A stretch of 64,000 nucleotides of DNA from Neonectria sp. B-13 (Eukaryota > Ascomycota > Sordariomycetes > Hypocreales > Nectriaceae). Position numbers and translations under genes: made by a program. The notes beneath the pieces were generated by a model. That model had not been told where the DNA came from. It saw nothing but the letters and a program-made list of their open reading frames with translations, and did not search any database. The stretch lies in NCBI GenBank assembly GCA_002682825.1, contig NOKP01000051.1:62001-126000 (forward strand). The letters run 5' to 3'. This document shows, one piece after another, positions 12,828-23,436 of this stretch. Within the stretch, counting starts at the first letter, position 1; the number at the start of each line of letters is the position of its first letter.

Positions 12828-12858
12828 TGTTGGTGGAATGCGCACTCAGTGCAGAGAC
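12828..12858 (+). repeat. LTR-like terminus, copy 1
   Basis: Begins TGTTGGTGGAATGCGCACTC and continues AGTGCAGAGAC. It resembles copy 2 at 14226 with a few substitutions and a one-base length difference. The TGTTGG start and the AT-rich bases before it suggest the outer end of a Copia-type LTR, but no full LTR, primer-binding site or coding region was found. Confidence 0.3.
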
Positions 12859-14090
12859 ACTACACAAAAGAAAGCGGTCCTAGAACGGCGAAGTCGGAAG
12901 TAGGGACACGGTGATTGTGCAAGCCTTAGAGATGGAAGCGGCTTTCTGCCAACGATCATAAGTGGATCAAGTTAAAAGAAATAAGTGATAATAAAGATAC
13001 TCAAGGAAGTGAAAACCAGCTGCTATGACAGCGGTCTCAATTGCAGCCCTGCCTGCTAGTATTGAACTCCGGTCGCGCGAAATCGACGACACAATGGTTT
13101 ATTCTCTCTGAAACATCCAGTTATTAGGACGTCATATTTGAGCTGCAAATGTGTCAATGTAGATGTATCGCTACATGTTAAAGAAGAAAAAAGGAGTTAT
13201 GTTTTTGGGGAAACGCAAGAATGTGGCCCAGGTCGGTCAGAAGTTCCCACTGAGTCAGGGAAGCGGAAGACATGCCTAAAGATATTATTAAAGCCTATAG
13301 CTGGGAAGGTTGTGAGGGAGGTAGGGGCCAGATGATATGATTGGTGAATCTATGGGCTCTCGATGCTTCAACCGTTTTCAGTTTGAGCTCTTGGTGAATG
13401 CGGTCTTCTCTCCCCCGCTGATCTGCGGAACGTATTTAAGGAATGTGAATGAGGCAACTCCGCGTCCTCCCCCAAGACGGAAAAGTGGGTTGGTAGCAGG
13501 CAGGATAGGATCTACATACCTAGCTCTCCGTTTTTTTTATACCTCTTAGTAAAGTCTCGGGCAAGGCTTGCTATCCTTGCTAGGGTCTATAGAGCTAGAT
13601 CTCATGAGTTCATCAGTCCAGAGGCACTGCGGTATTTTTAAAAAAAAAAAACACTCTCTGGTGCCCTCCATGGGGCGTTTCCAATCATCATCATGGCGCC
13701 GAACGTGCCGTGGCCCACATTCAGCTAGTAACAGACACTGCCATTCCAGATCCAACCGATACATGGCAAGCCGCCACCCATCATACCACATAACGGAACC
13801 GAGAAAGCCACGTGTTGAACGCCTAACGGTGCTCTTATCCCTTTGAGTGCCATAAGCCTCTACCTGCATTCGGATTTTCCTTTGCGGGCACCAATGTGCT
13901 GTAACACAGGCGTAAATGTGACTTTAGTCTGGATTCTCTCTCTTGACTGTGTCTTTAGTGTATAAGCTTTCATGATGCTATTCAGACGCCGCTGCCGCCA
14001 GTCAGCTTGGCTGTTATCTGGCTTCTATTACTGCTGCCCCCTGTTGCTGTAAAATGAAGCTGTTGATGAGTAGGACCAAAGGATCAATCA

Positions 14091-14113
14091 GTATCCGCAC
14101 ATATTGCGGATAC
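14091..14113. repeat. Perfect 9-bp stem palindrome with 5-bp loop
   Basis: GTATCCGCA, a loop of CATAT, then TGCGGATAC. It could be a binding site for a dimeric regulator, a hairpin terminator or part of a terminal inverted repeat. No nearby gene explains it. Confidence 0.5.
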
Positions 14114-14225
14114 AGCGCCACACATCAATTGATAAGGGAGCGCGGAGCACTCGGTTTCCGGCCGGCAGTCAGTCCCTAGCCCTGGCGCATCTCCTTACAG
14201 TATATAGAAAATAGTAGATATATTT

Positions 14226-14256
14226 TGTTGGTGGGAGATGCACCCAGTGCAGACTA
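14226..14256 (+). repeat. LTR-like terminus, copy 2
   Basis: Begins TGTTGGTGGGAGATGCACCC and continues AGTGCAGACTA, in the same orientation as the copy 1.4 kb upstream. It may mark two solo LTR remnants or the ends of one collapsed element. Confidence 0.3.
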
Positions 14257-14874
14257 AACCCATCAGTCGAGTTGTCGCTGCTACGAACTAGAACCAGCGA
14301 TATTGAGGAGAAAATTCATATCCAGTTAGAAGATTCGGGTGACGAATTTACCTACAGGCCAAATTCTTGACCGATCGCTGCGACATGCTTAGAACTGATA
14401 AATGCAGGGGCCAGTAACCAGATCGCAGCCCGCAGAGCGAAAGCTTGGCGTATGATCCATACAATCTTGGCATTTTGCCTGGGCCTAGCATCGACCAAGT
14501 TCTCAAATCGGCTCCTGAAACCGATTGGAAGGCTTTTGAGACAGGTAATGCAAAGGCGCGTTCGCATCCAGGCACATTGAAATATTTATGCCCAAGGGCT
14601 GCGCCTAAAAGTATGTCCCTCAGCTCGCATAGATGAATGGAATGGGCTAGTTAAGGGACTATTTAGATTAGGCTCCAACGGGGAACCGAACCCAAATACT
14701 CTGCAGTAGCAGCTTTCGAGCGAAATATTGTTTGATAAAAATGCCCAAAGTCATGGTCCCTGTGGCTCCATGTTTGCAGCGTAGATCGTGACGAGGTGAG
14801 AACAACGACCGAGAAAGTTGCGAGAAGACTGTAGATGGTTCGGAATGAGAATTGTATTTTCACGACTCTTGCCA

Positions 14875-16176
14875 TCAGCTCCATCTGAGTACCGCCTTGA
14901 TCACCTTCCCGCTTTTCGTGTCTGCAATGGCCTTCTCGTGGTCGTTCACATCATAAAAGGAAACCAGCTTTTCAAGAGGGAGAAGCCCTTGGGAATGCAT
15001 GTCAATCAAATGAGGGATAAACTGTACCAGGATAGCAGTCAGTAGAAGCATCGTAGCGAAGCCAAAGCCATGCATCCAAGCATACGCTGTAAGCCCACGT
15101 TTCGCCAAGGAAGGACTTACGTTCACTGGGTTGCTGTCGCCTTCAGAGCAACCTACATACTCCTTTCCGTAGGTGAGGTGACTCATGATATCAATATTGG
15201 CATGAACCTTGCCGCCAGGCGCGCCCACTGTCGCAGCCCTCCCCCTCATCCCCAATGCTGCCACCATGGTCTCGATAACAGATGGAACGCCAGTACAGTC
15301 GACAGCAAAGTCGACGCCAATGGGAGGGCAAATGTTTCGAATCTGCTCGATGATGGCAACCTGATCAGCCCCGAGCACGCCGTGGGTGGCGCCCAGCTGT
15401 TTGGAGAGCGCAAGCCGGTCGGGGTTAAGGTCAATGGCGATGATCGTGCCGGCCTGTCGTGCCTTGGCAGCCATGACGGCCGCCATTCCAACTGATCCCA
15501 CACCGAAGACGGCTAGCGAGCTGCCGGGATTGACATTCAAGGTGTTGAAGACTGCGCCGACGCCCGTCTGTATGCCGCAACCCAGTGGCGCAAAGAGGCT
15601 GAGAGGTGTCGATGGTGGCACCTTGATGAGGCTTGAGCGTTGAACTATGGTGTGCCTGGCGAAGGAACTTTGGCCAAAAAAGGTACTATACAGTGGCTGC
15701 CGCTGGCCGTTCTTTGTGGTGAACATGGCCGCTGAACCGTCGGGGCGCCTCCCGCCAAAGTTGAAGTCGTTGAAGCTATAGCAGTACGCTGGGTGGCCGG
15801 ATGAGCATCCAGTGCAGGAGCCACAGTAGGAAAACGATAAGAGGACCTTGTCCCCCTTGGCAACTGTCGTGACAGCAGAGCCTGTCTCAAGAACCACTCC
15901 CGCTCCTGTCAAAGAAAGCAATTCTCAGTAACTTCAGTTCGAGGGGTTGTTCTATGCGCTTCATAGTAACTTGCCTTCGTGACCGAGCACTGCATTCGGA
16001 GCGCACGGCAACTTGCCACTGGCGCAAGAGATGTCTGTATGGCAGATGCCAGATGCATGTATCTCGACGAGAGCCTCATCTGGTTGGAGAGAGTCGAGGC
16101 ATATTTGCTGGAGCTCGAAACGGCCATCGAGCACCGGTACGACGAGTGCTGTAGTTGTTCCTGTCATTGCTGGCAT
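14875..16176 (-). CDS. Zinc-dependent alcohol dehydrogenase, aryl-alcohol type (MDR family)
   Basis: Exons at 15975-16176, 15121-15905 and 14875-15021; the spliced length is 377 residues, normal for the family. Catalytic zinc ligands are C45 in GICHTD, H66/E67 in GHEG and C177 in PLGCGIQTG. Structural zinc cysteines are C95, C98, C101 and C109. The NAD-binding Rossmann motif GVGSVG is at 202-207. Overall it resembles benzyl/aryl-alcohol dehydrogenases, which interconvert aromatic alcohols and aldehydes with NAD(H). Intron 1 (15906-15974) uses a GCAAGT donor with a good AG, and the frame continues cleanly across it; intron 2 (15022-15120) is GT-AG. The frame is open a further 75 codons upstream to 16401, but the Met at 16176 fits the family N-terminus better. 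It lies on the same strand as the downstream-numbered regulator gene. Confidence 0.9.
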
Positions 16177-16939
16177 GCTGTGAGATGGAACTAGCCCCGT
16201 GACGTGCCACTTGACGATGGGTATTCCTGGTCTTTTAATCATTGTGATTGTCACTGTCGAGACGACAGACCCCGCGTCGATTTGCCGCTGGAAAATACCG
16301 GTCGGAGACGATGTGGGGGGGATGATCGAGTTCTCTCCCACCACTCCGAGACTTATTCCCGGCTCTCGAAAGTACACCAACAAGACCTCATCTAGATGCA
16401 AGTGGGCTACAACCTGATTGAACCTTTATCTGTAAGATGTCTCTGTTCAGATTCGGTGAGTCTATTATTTCGATCAACTTCTCGCCGCATTGCGTTGACT
16501 TTGAACATGGCACTTCAAGACCCCATTGTCCTTAAAGAGCTTTTGGCGTGATTCTGGCTATGGCGCACTGGTAAGCTGGAAACCTAATATAGAGCTGCAA
16601 GTGTTGGGGTAATAGTTCACAGGAATGCCCCTCATGCGCTAGGTTTCCTCGCCGTCGCAGTAGCCGCTGACAACACCGTAGTCTTCAAGGGCTCTGAGAT
16701 GAGCCCTTGGACTCTATGGGCTATATATTTGGTGTTCCAGGATGTAGGCTTACCGGACGGAGTCCTGAATCATATTGCGGCCCCAGGGAGGCACCTGTCG
16801 CCATTAAAGCCATCGTCGATGCCCCACCTATGATGTTTGACAACATGAAAGGAAGCAAATAAGAAGGTTACATTGTGTGTCTCTCTCTTAATAGTAGCTA
16901 TCTGGATCACTTGACTGCCTTCGTCGTATCTAGCTCTAC
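16177..16939. other. Intergenic: ADH promoter and regulator 3' flank
   Basis: No gene is seen. The minus-strand frame overlapping 16177-16401 is an upstream extension of the dehydrogenase frame. Confidence 0.5.
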
Positions 16940-19363
16940 CTAGCGTATATGTACATTCTGGAACCCCGTAATCAGGTTGTTGACCTGACGCATGCTCGTT
17001 TGATCATATCTGCTCAAGATAGGTTCATGCGTCGCGCCGCCATTATCTAGGAGTGTTGGGTCAAAGCTCGGCGCTGGATCAACGGAGCTTGAAAGTCGAT
17101 CCACTAGAAGGCTTGCGAGTAGCCAGTACTCTGGTGAATGACGCATGAAGCCTATTCTCTTCCACATGTCGTCCGGTAACGGGTTATGCCTGTCAACCAT
17201 GGCATGCGGAGGCGAGGAAGAAAGCTCATTGGAGTAGGTCTCCCATGTGGACTTCCAGTTATTTAATGCGTTGCGGATAGCCTGGAGCTGGTCGTCACCG
17301 CCAAATGAGTTTTGGTGTTGAAATATGAGGGAGTGAAACGCTAGCATTCAACTCAGCATCAACATAGTTGAGATCGACGTAGCATCTTTTGAGTCTTACC
17401 GGACACAATCGCAAAGAGATTGAGAGGACCAAGATCTGCGAAGCATCGTCGCATCACGGGTCCAATTGAGTCTTTACAAAAGCTCTCGACAACTTTGCGG
17501 AAGGTTATGTTGCACATCGGAGTAGAGCGCAAAATCCAGGCATGCACCTCCTGCGCACACTCTGAAGCTGTGGTTGCCTGAAATAAAGCCTCGGGCCACG
17601 CCATGTGCATGCTCATCTCCTGGATTACCATTCGAGGTGGGAGGTTGTTAAATATGACGAAAGCGTGGTCTAGCAGATAGATCCAGAGAAAAATACTTGG
17701 AGAGTGGCGTCAGTGAATAGTGCAGAGTGATGTCGAAGTTTATCAAACGCCCTTACCGGATAAGTTGTTCCCTCGCGGCATAGTCTTTCCAGTTGAATTC
17801 ATATTGGGACACCGCAGAATAGTCTGGATGTCTAGCGGACATGATCCCGATATCCCTAGCCATCTACGAGATGGTTAGTACTATTTGTCTCCTTGGTGAG
17901 AGGTGGAGGGGGGATAATTACAGATACGACCGTGCTGAAACGATATCGACGGATGCGTCGCTTGTTGGCATCTGTTCCCTCCCAGTTCTGGTAGAGGCAT
18001 ACGATATACGCAGCCTGAAGAGCTTGAATCTTGCAGATATTTGTAGCAGGGTCCAGAACTGTGGTGTCGTAGGCGTAGAGCGGATCATTGCAGAAGTCGT
18101 CATCGGTGAAGACCATCTCCTCTATACAGTTGAACCATATCTTTGCTTGTTCATTATCTGATTTGTCAGGCGAAACGCTGGCCCCTTTTCTGTGTCAGCG
18201 TACATTACTTAAACCGAAGGAAGGAGGGAAGAATTCTTGGGCGCCCTACCAATCAGTGCCATAGCAGCCACGAGGATCGACTTGGAGCTTTCTGGGTCGA
18301 AGGAAGGTCGATGCACAAAGTTGACGTTAGGATGCCATATGTGCCAGAACAATGCAAGGAACTTGCGAAGACTCTGTGGCGAAAAGAACTGCATACATCT
18401 CTGCTCTAGGATAGTGGACCATTCCAGTGTTACAACGCTGTTGCGGGGCTTCACAGTGACAACTTCCTTGACCTGTAGAAGGATCTGGTGCGTTTTTATG
18501 ATAAGAGGGTCGTATTGAATCGACGGCTGGAGGAGAAGTGGAGGGTTTGTCGATGCAGAATCGACATGTATCGTGGTCAATGGGTTTCCTGGAACTTCCA
18601 AGCTCGTAGTGAGAACAGCTTGCGTGGCTCCCTCGGTCTTGAAAAATGACGACACAACTTGAACACGTTGATCGAGAGTCCCACAGTCGAATGAATCCAC
18701 AAGCCCAGTCCGGCTGGTGAAGTTATCCAGAAAGTGAAATGAGTAGTTATCGAGTTGGAGTTGGGGCTCGGTCGATTGAGAGCTTATGGCGGCGAGGTTG
18801 AAGAAATCTAGCCAGCTTGGGTTGGTATTTGAACCTTCAAGCAAGTCGGAGACTGAGGTGTAACTGCCGAGGTATTCGAATGGTGAATTGTCTCCCAAGG
18901 TGACAGTTGGCATGATGACGTCGCCAGATGGGACAGCGAACACTTCGCTGCTGACAAGTGACTCAATCTCTGTACCTGGACTTGAACCATCTTCGTCCTT
19001 CCTTGCTACCCCCGAACCATCTCCAAAAGAATAACAGCACGGCGCAGACTTGCGACGGCAATTCTCACACGGTCGGCCAGTGCTGCAGGCCTTCTTCTGC
19101 CGAACACAGAGATCGCAAGCTCGTCGCCCACTGGACCATGGCCCTCCGACCTTGGTCTTGCCCTGGCAGGTCTGAGAGTGCCGCCTAAGCACATCCGCTC
19201 TCTGATACGACTGGCCGCACAAGGTACATCGGTAGAAGCGGGTGGTACTGTGGGAGGCTGCGTGGCGCTGAAGGTGCTCGCGTCGCTTGTAGGTCTTAGG
19301 ACAGACGGAACAGGAATAGCCGGGTTCAGAAGTAGGCACGACGTCGGACATTGTGTCGGACAT
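16940..19363 (-). CDS. Dual zinc-finger (C2H2 + Zn2Cys6) fungal transcription factor
   Basis: Five exons: 18250-19363, 17922-18184, 17757-17863, 17400-17695 and 16940-17340. All four introns (58-65 bp) have GT-AG borders and keep the frame, giving 726 residues. The first finger is C18-C21-H34-H39. The second is C46-C49-H62 with Cys66 in the last position. A Zn2Cys6 cluster follows with cysteines at 83, 86, 93, 99, 102 and 109. After a low-complexity segment, the fungal transcription factor middle-homology domain begins near the WHPNVNFVHRPSF motif and runs through the small exons. Such dual-finger proteins are nuclear regulators, often of metabolic clusters. It starts 375 bp from the divergent P450 start and lies next to the alcohol dehydrogenase, so those two are its obvious candidate targets. 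Confidence 0.9.
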
Positions 19364-19738
19364 GTGGGCTTTCGCAAATGTGGGATGTGCGAGGGAGGAG
19401 GGGGAGGGTCAAGTTTCTTGAGTACCGCTGATGATGCTTTTCTTTTAGGCTCTCTTTGCCAAAAGGAGCAAGCCACCTCCGCATCTCGGATGTTCTACCG
19501 GTAATTGCGGGGAAGCGGGGTGCAGTCTTCCCCGTCGGAGCTGTTGTGGGAGACGTATCAGAATCGAGGAATCAATCATCTAGACTAGACTCCCATCCCA
19601 CCTCACTCCGCTGCGTCCCCATCAATCGCAGTAAGGGGGCGAGAGACACGACGTCTATAAAACAACACTTCTAAAATGCCCTTTCATCCTTCCATACTGA
19701 CCAGTATTGTTCAATCGAGCCAGACTCAGATAGACACC
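19364..19738. promoter_or_regulatory. Bidirectional promoter between regulator and P450
   Basis: A 375-bp divergent interval between the two translation starts. It carries scattered CGG and CCG triplets, the half-sites expected for Zn2Cys6 proteins, but no unambiguous spaced pair was identified. Its mirror is 63106-63480. Confidence 0.5.
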
Positions 19739-21484
19739 ATGCTGGCCACACAACTGCTTTGGGTCTCGCTAGCTGCCATCCTTGTGCGGCTTCTCTTCAT
19801 AGGGAGAAGACCCAAGAGCTACCCACCGGGACCCCCTACACTGCCTATTATTGGCAACATTCACTTGGTAGGCGCTACGACCTTTCTCATCATAGTGCAT
19901 CCCTGCTAACTAGATCAGATGCCTACACGGGATGCCCACCTCCAGTTTCGAAAGTGGGCGGATGAATATGGCCCTGTGTACAGCCTGATTCTGGGAACCA
20001 AGACCCTTATTGTCTTGTCAAGCGATCAGGCTGTTAAGGACTTACTGGACCGGAAGAGTGCGCTTTACTCTCACCGGCAGGAAATGTACGTTGGCCAGAC
20101 CCTCGCCAGCGGCGGGCTCCGGCTTTTGATGATGGTTCGTCACTCTTGTAATTCCAGTACTTCAAACGGCACTAACATACTGTGCGCTCTATACAGGGTT
20201 ATGGTCCAACCTGGAGATCGGTAAGAACACCAAAGACGTCCTCTGAATGAACACGCAGCTAATGTGACAAAGTTCCGTAAACTGGTACATACGCTCCTCA
20301 ACGTGACGACTTCCAAGAGCTACGTGCCATATCAAGACCTTGAGAACAAACAGCTGTTGCACGACATGATTGTCCAACCTGACCAGTTCCTTGAACACAT
20401 TCGACGATACTCAAATGCTCTCACAACCACCATGGTCTTCGGCTGGCGTTCACCCATCTATCAAGATCCAAAACTCACCCAGTTGTTCGATGGATTTTCC
20501 GAGTTTGCAGAGCTCAACCAGACCGGTGTCGCCGCTCTCCTCGAATCCTTCCCTTTCCTGAGAAGCCTGCCCGATTTTCTCGTGCCGATGCAGAAGAAAG
20601 CGAAGGAGCTGCACCAGAAAGAGAAGGCTCTATATCTCGCCCACTGGCTAAAGGCAAAGAAGAATATCGCAGATGGTACCATAAAGCCTTGCTTCTGCAA
20701 AGGACTGGCCGAGGCGCAGGAGAAAGATGGCTTTGACGACGACCAGGCCGCCTACATCGCTGGCACGCTCCTCGAGGCCGGATCAGATACCACATCCAAC
20801 ACTATCTATGCCTTCGTGCAGGCAATGCTTCTATACCCCGAAGTCCAACGAAAGGCCCAGGAAGAAGTCGACAAGGTGGTGGGTAGTTCTCGCATGCCAA
20901 CCATGGATGACGAATCGAGCCTGCAGTACGTCCGCGCATGCATGAAGGAGACACTCCGCTGGATGCCTACCACTATTCTTGGAGCTGTGCCACATGCTGT
21001 AACAGAGGATGATATTTACAATGGCTACCTTATCCCCAAAGGCGCAGGCGTTCTCAACAACGTGTGGGGAATTCACATGGACCCTGAGCGTCATCCTAAC
21101 CCACGCGAATTCAACCCGCAGAGATATCGCAATGACTACCAGAGCCTGGCGGACGCCGCGGCGAACCGAGACGCTTCTAAGCGTGACCAGTTCACATTTG
21201 GGGCAGGCCGACGTATCTGCCCTGGTATTCACGTTGCCGAGCGAAGTTTGTTCCTGGGCATGTCTCGGTTGCTATGGGCGTTCAATATCGAACCCGCACT
21301 CGATATTAACGGCAATACCATCCTGCCAGACCCGAATAGGCTAACCCAAGGCTTTGTGTGCATGCCAGAGGAGTTTCAGGCTAGAATTGTGCCGAGGTCG
21401 AAGGAAAAGGAGGCAAAGATTATCAGAGATTGGGAGCAGGCCGAGAATGAATCGCTTGATCCGGAGACAAAGCAGTGGCGGTAG
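19739..21484 (+). CDS. Cytochrome P450 monooxygenase
   Basis: Exons at 19739-19867, 19919-20134, 20197-20220 (24 bp) and 20273-21484; the spliced length is 526 residues. An N-terminal membrane anchor (residues 2-20) is followed by the PPGPPTLPIIGN hinge. The I-helix oxygen-binding motif AGSDTT is at 292-297, the ExxR of helix K at 349-352, and the heme loop FGAGRRICPG at 432-441 with Cys439 as the iron ligand. The start at 19739 is preferred over 19676 because it places the anchor at the N-terminus. It is an ER-bound class II enzyme needing a P450 reductase. The overall look is of the secondary-metabolism P450s related to O-methylsterigmatocystin oxidoreductase. Divergent from the dual-finger regulator and two genes from an aryl-alcohol-type dehydrogenase, it may oxidise an aromatic or polyketide-like substrate. 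Confidence 0.93.
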
Positions 21485-22776
21485 ATACCTATGATTTAAG
21501 GTTTAAATCGTGAGATATTATAATTTACTGTTCCTTCCTTTTTTTTTTCGCCAGGAACTGCACCTTCCGAGTGCGCATGATATCGTAATACCCTTCATCT
21601 CTTGCCGCGAGATGGAACCCTCACCAACAGCCAACCACTCTACTCTCTGTTGTCTGTTGTCTGTTGTGCGCTTCCTCCTCCCGCCTCTCGTCTCCTCCTT
21701 TCTGCTGTCTTCTGTCCTTGCTTGCTGTGTGTGTAAGCTTCCCCCTTCCTACTTCCCACTACCGAGCTCACTTTAAGAAGAAAACGACGACGACGAAAAC
21801 TCCACGACCACGACGACACGACCACCACCACCACTACCACCACCACCACGACTACCACCACGATGATGGCCGAGTCCGAGTCCCTGGCAGGGACTGTCGT
21901 CCACTGCCAGCCTGCCCCGCCTGCCCCGACGTTGTCTGTACCAACGTCTGTCCAGCCTGTCCGGCCTATCCCGTCCCTCCGGCCGGTCCATCGACGGCCC
22001 ATCTCGTCGGCCCTCCGCCATGTGGGGCGCCATTATTTCCGGGTTCTAGACCTCCCTCCTGACCCAGGAGGGTAGGACATTCTGGGGTGGCCTTTGGGCC
22101 TTTGTGGTTTACCAGGTCCCACGCTGGTGGGCCTGCGTCTGGTGCTGCCTCGCGGGGCTCTGGGGGTCCCTGTTCCCCATCGGTGACGGTGACCTCGAGG
22201 CAGCCGGTGGGTCTGGCCGCAACGGCCCCTCCTCCGCCGCCGGCGCCTCCGTCTCCGTCTCCGTCCCTGACCCCCACTCCGTCCCCGACCGCAACCTCGG
22301 CTCCGGCTCCGTCCCTGTCTCGAGCTCCGTCTCCTTCTCCGTCGATTTGTCCCGGGTCCTGTCCAATGGCTTCTCCGTCCGTCTCTCCCACCCAGGTTCG
22401 TCCACCACCATACGACGCTAGGTCCATCCACTGGGAGAAAACCTTGCCAGGCCTTTGATCGACATTTGAAAGCTTAGTCCTAAGAAAAAGCTTAGTCTTA
22501 GAAAAAGCCATTATGCCATTAGCCCTGGGCTAAATGCCTGGGCTAAATACACTAAGTATTTTATATATCTATCTATTAGCTAAGGCCTACGAAGCTTTTA
22601 GTGTGCTGAAGGCCCTAACCGACCAACACCCCTAAATCTTTAGAGGACTTAGCAACACAGCTTGTATTTTAAGGTATCTGACAAGGATTAAGGAACTTGC
22701 TGTCTTTAATTAGCGCGGGACAGGACTTTGAAATTCTCCCCCGTATATTAACACTGATAGATGTATTTGTGACTCC
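21485..22776. other. GC-rich low-complexity block and AT-rich repeat flank, no supported gene
   Basis: Around 21780-21870 is an imperfect CCA/CGA trinucleotide tract. From about 22230 to 22350 lies an imperfect hexanucleotide array of CCGTCT/CCGTCC type, which keeps several frames open on both strands. Around 22470-22506 two near-identical 17-18-bp units based on AAGCTTAGTC occur in tandem. At 22520-22550 there are two copies of a TGGGCTAAAT-type unit. The long frames here (for example 21966-22511 minus) are products of repeat periodicity and composition. A mobile-element or minisatellite origin is likely. Confidence 0.5.
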
Positions 22777-23046
22777 TTAGCCCACCTCACCGGTCTCATG
22801 AGGGGACCTCAGTCTCTCCACCGGAAGGGAGTCCACACTCGCCGTAGCCCGCATACCACCTCCGATGGCCTGGACACTGATGTTTCGTTCCGGGATCGTG
22901 CAGCCTTGCTCGCTATTCTTTGCTGTTGATCCCCGACCAGAAAACCAGTCCACCTTACTTAGTATCATGAGATAGATGAAGGCAACGCAGTAGGTAACAG
23001 TAGCTAACGCAGCAGCAAGACTATGCCCAATACCAGATCTCTTCAC
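22777..23046 (-). CDS. Possible small single-pass membrane protein
   Basis: An 89-codon frame. Residues 9-29 form a clear hydrophobic segment (LAAALATVTYCVAFIYLMILS) followed by a basic/polar tail with one Cys. No family was recognised, no intron is evident and there is no expression evidence. It may be a genuine small gene or chance coding next to repeats. Confidence 0.25.
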   Translation of the reverse strand: MKRSGIGHSLAAALATVTYCVAFIYLMILSKVDWFSGRGSTAKNSEQGCTIPERNISVQAIGGGMRATASVDSLPVERLRSPHETGEVG

Positions 23047-23436
23047 AATTTAAACACAGCAAGCTTTCCTAGTAATACGGATCAATGTCAAACCTTAAGC
23101 CTATCCTTGCAACTCATCCGGGTCCCTCTCTGACCTTTGTGTCTAATTCATGAAAAGCTTATCGTGAACTATAGCACATATTAATGACTGTCTCGTCAAG
23201 CTGACAAGTCAGACCAACTTTGTGTCCTCTTCCTCAACACACCACTGAAAAGGAGGTATGTATTCAAGCAATACAGTCCCACATCTCCCATTTTATCCAA
23301 CGTCACAACAATCTGACCTTCACTCAGTCCTGACCCTGACTCTACGCATTGGAGCTTCTTGTCCAGGAATCTGAGGAAGTCTCCTTCACCATCCATCACT
23401 GGGAGCATACCCTGAAAGCAACAAACTTCAAACACT

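Larger units (their letters stand above)
11664..14874. other. 3.2-kb gene-poor stretch with weak relic traces
   Basis: No gene can be supported. Short frames at 12020-12411, 13138-13549 and 13546-13869 lack motifs. A minus-strand frame of about 95 codons at 14348-14640 looks protein-like but has no start and no recognised family. Two similar 31-bp LTR-like termini and a small perfect palindrome lie here and are listed separately. The composition suggests a degraded mobile-element landscape. Confidence 0.45.

Noticed and set aside
14348..14884. Minus-strand frames that look partly protein-like
   Set aside because: Stops and frame changes could not be joined by credible introns, and no family was recognised.
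21966..22511. 181-codon minus-strand frame rich in Gly/Asp
   Set aside because: Made by the hexanucleotide array and GC-rich composition, with competing frames on both strands.
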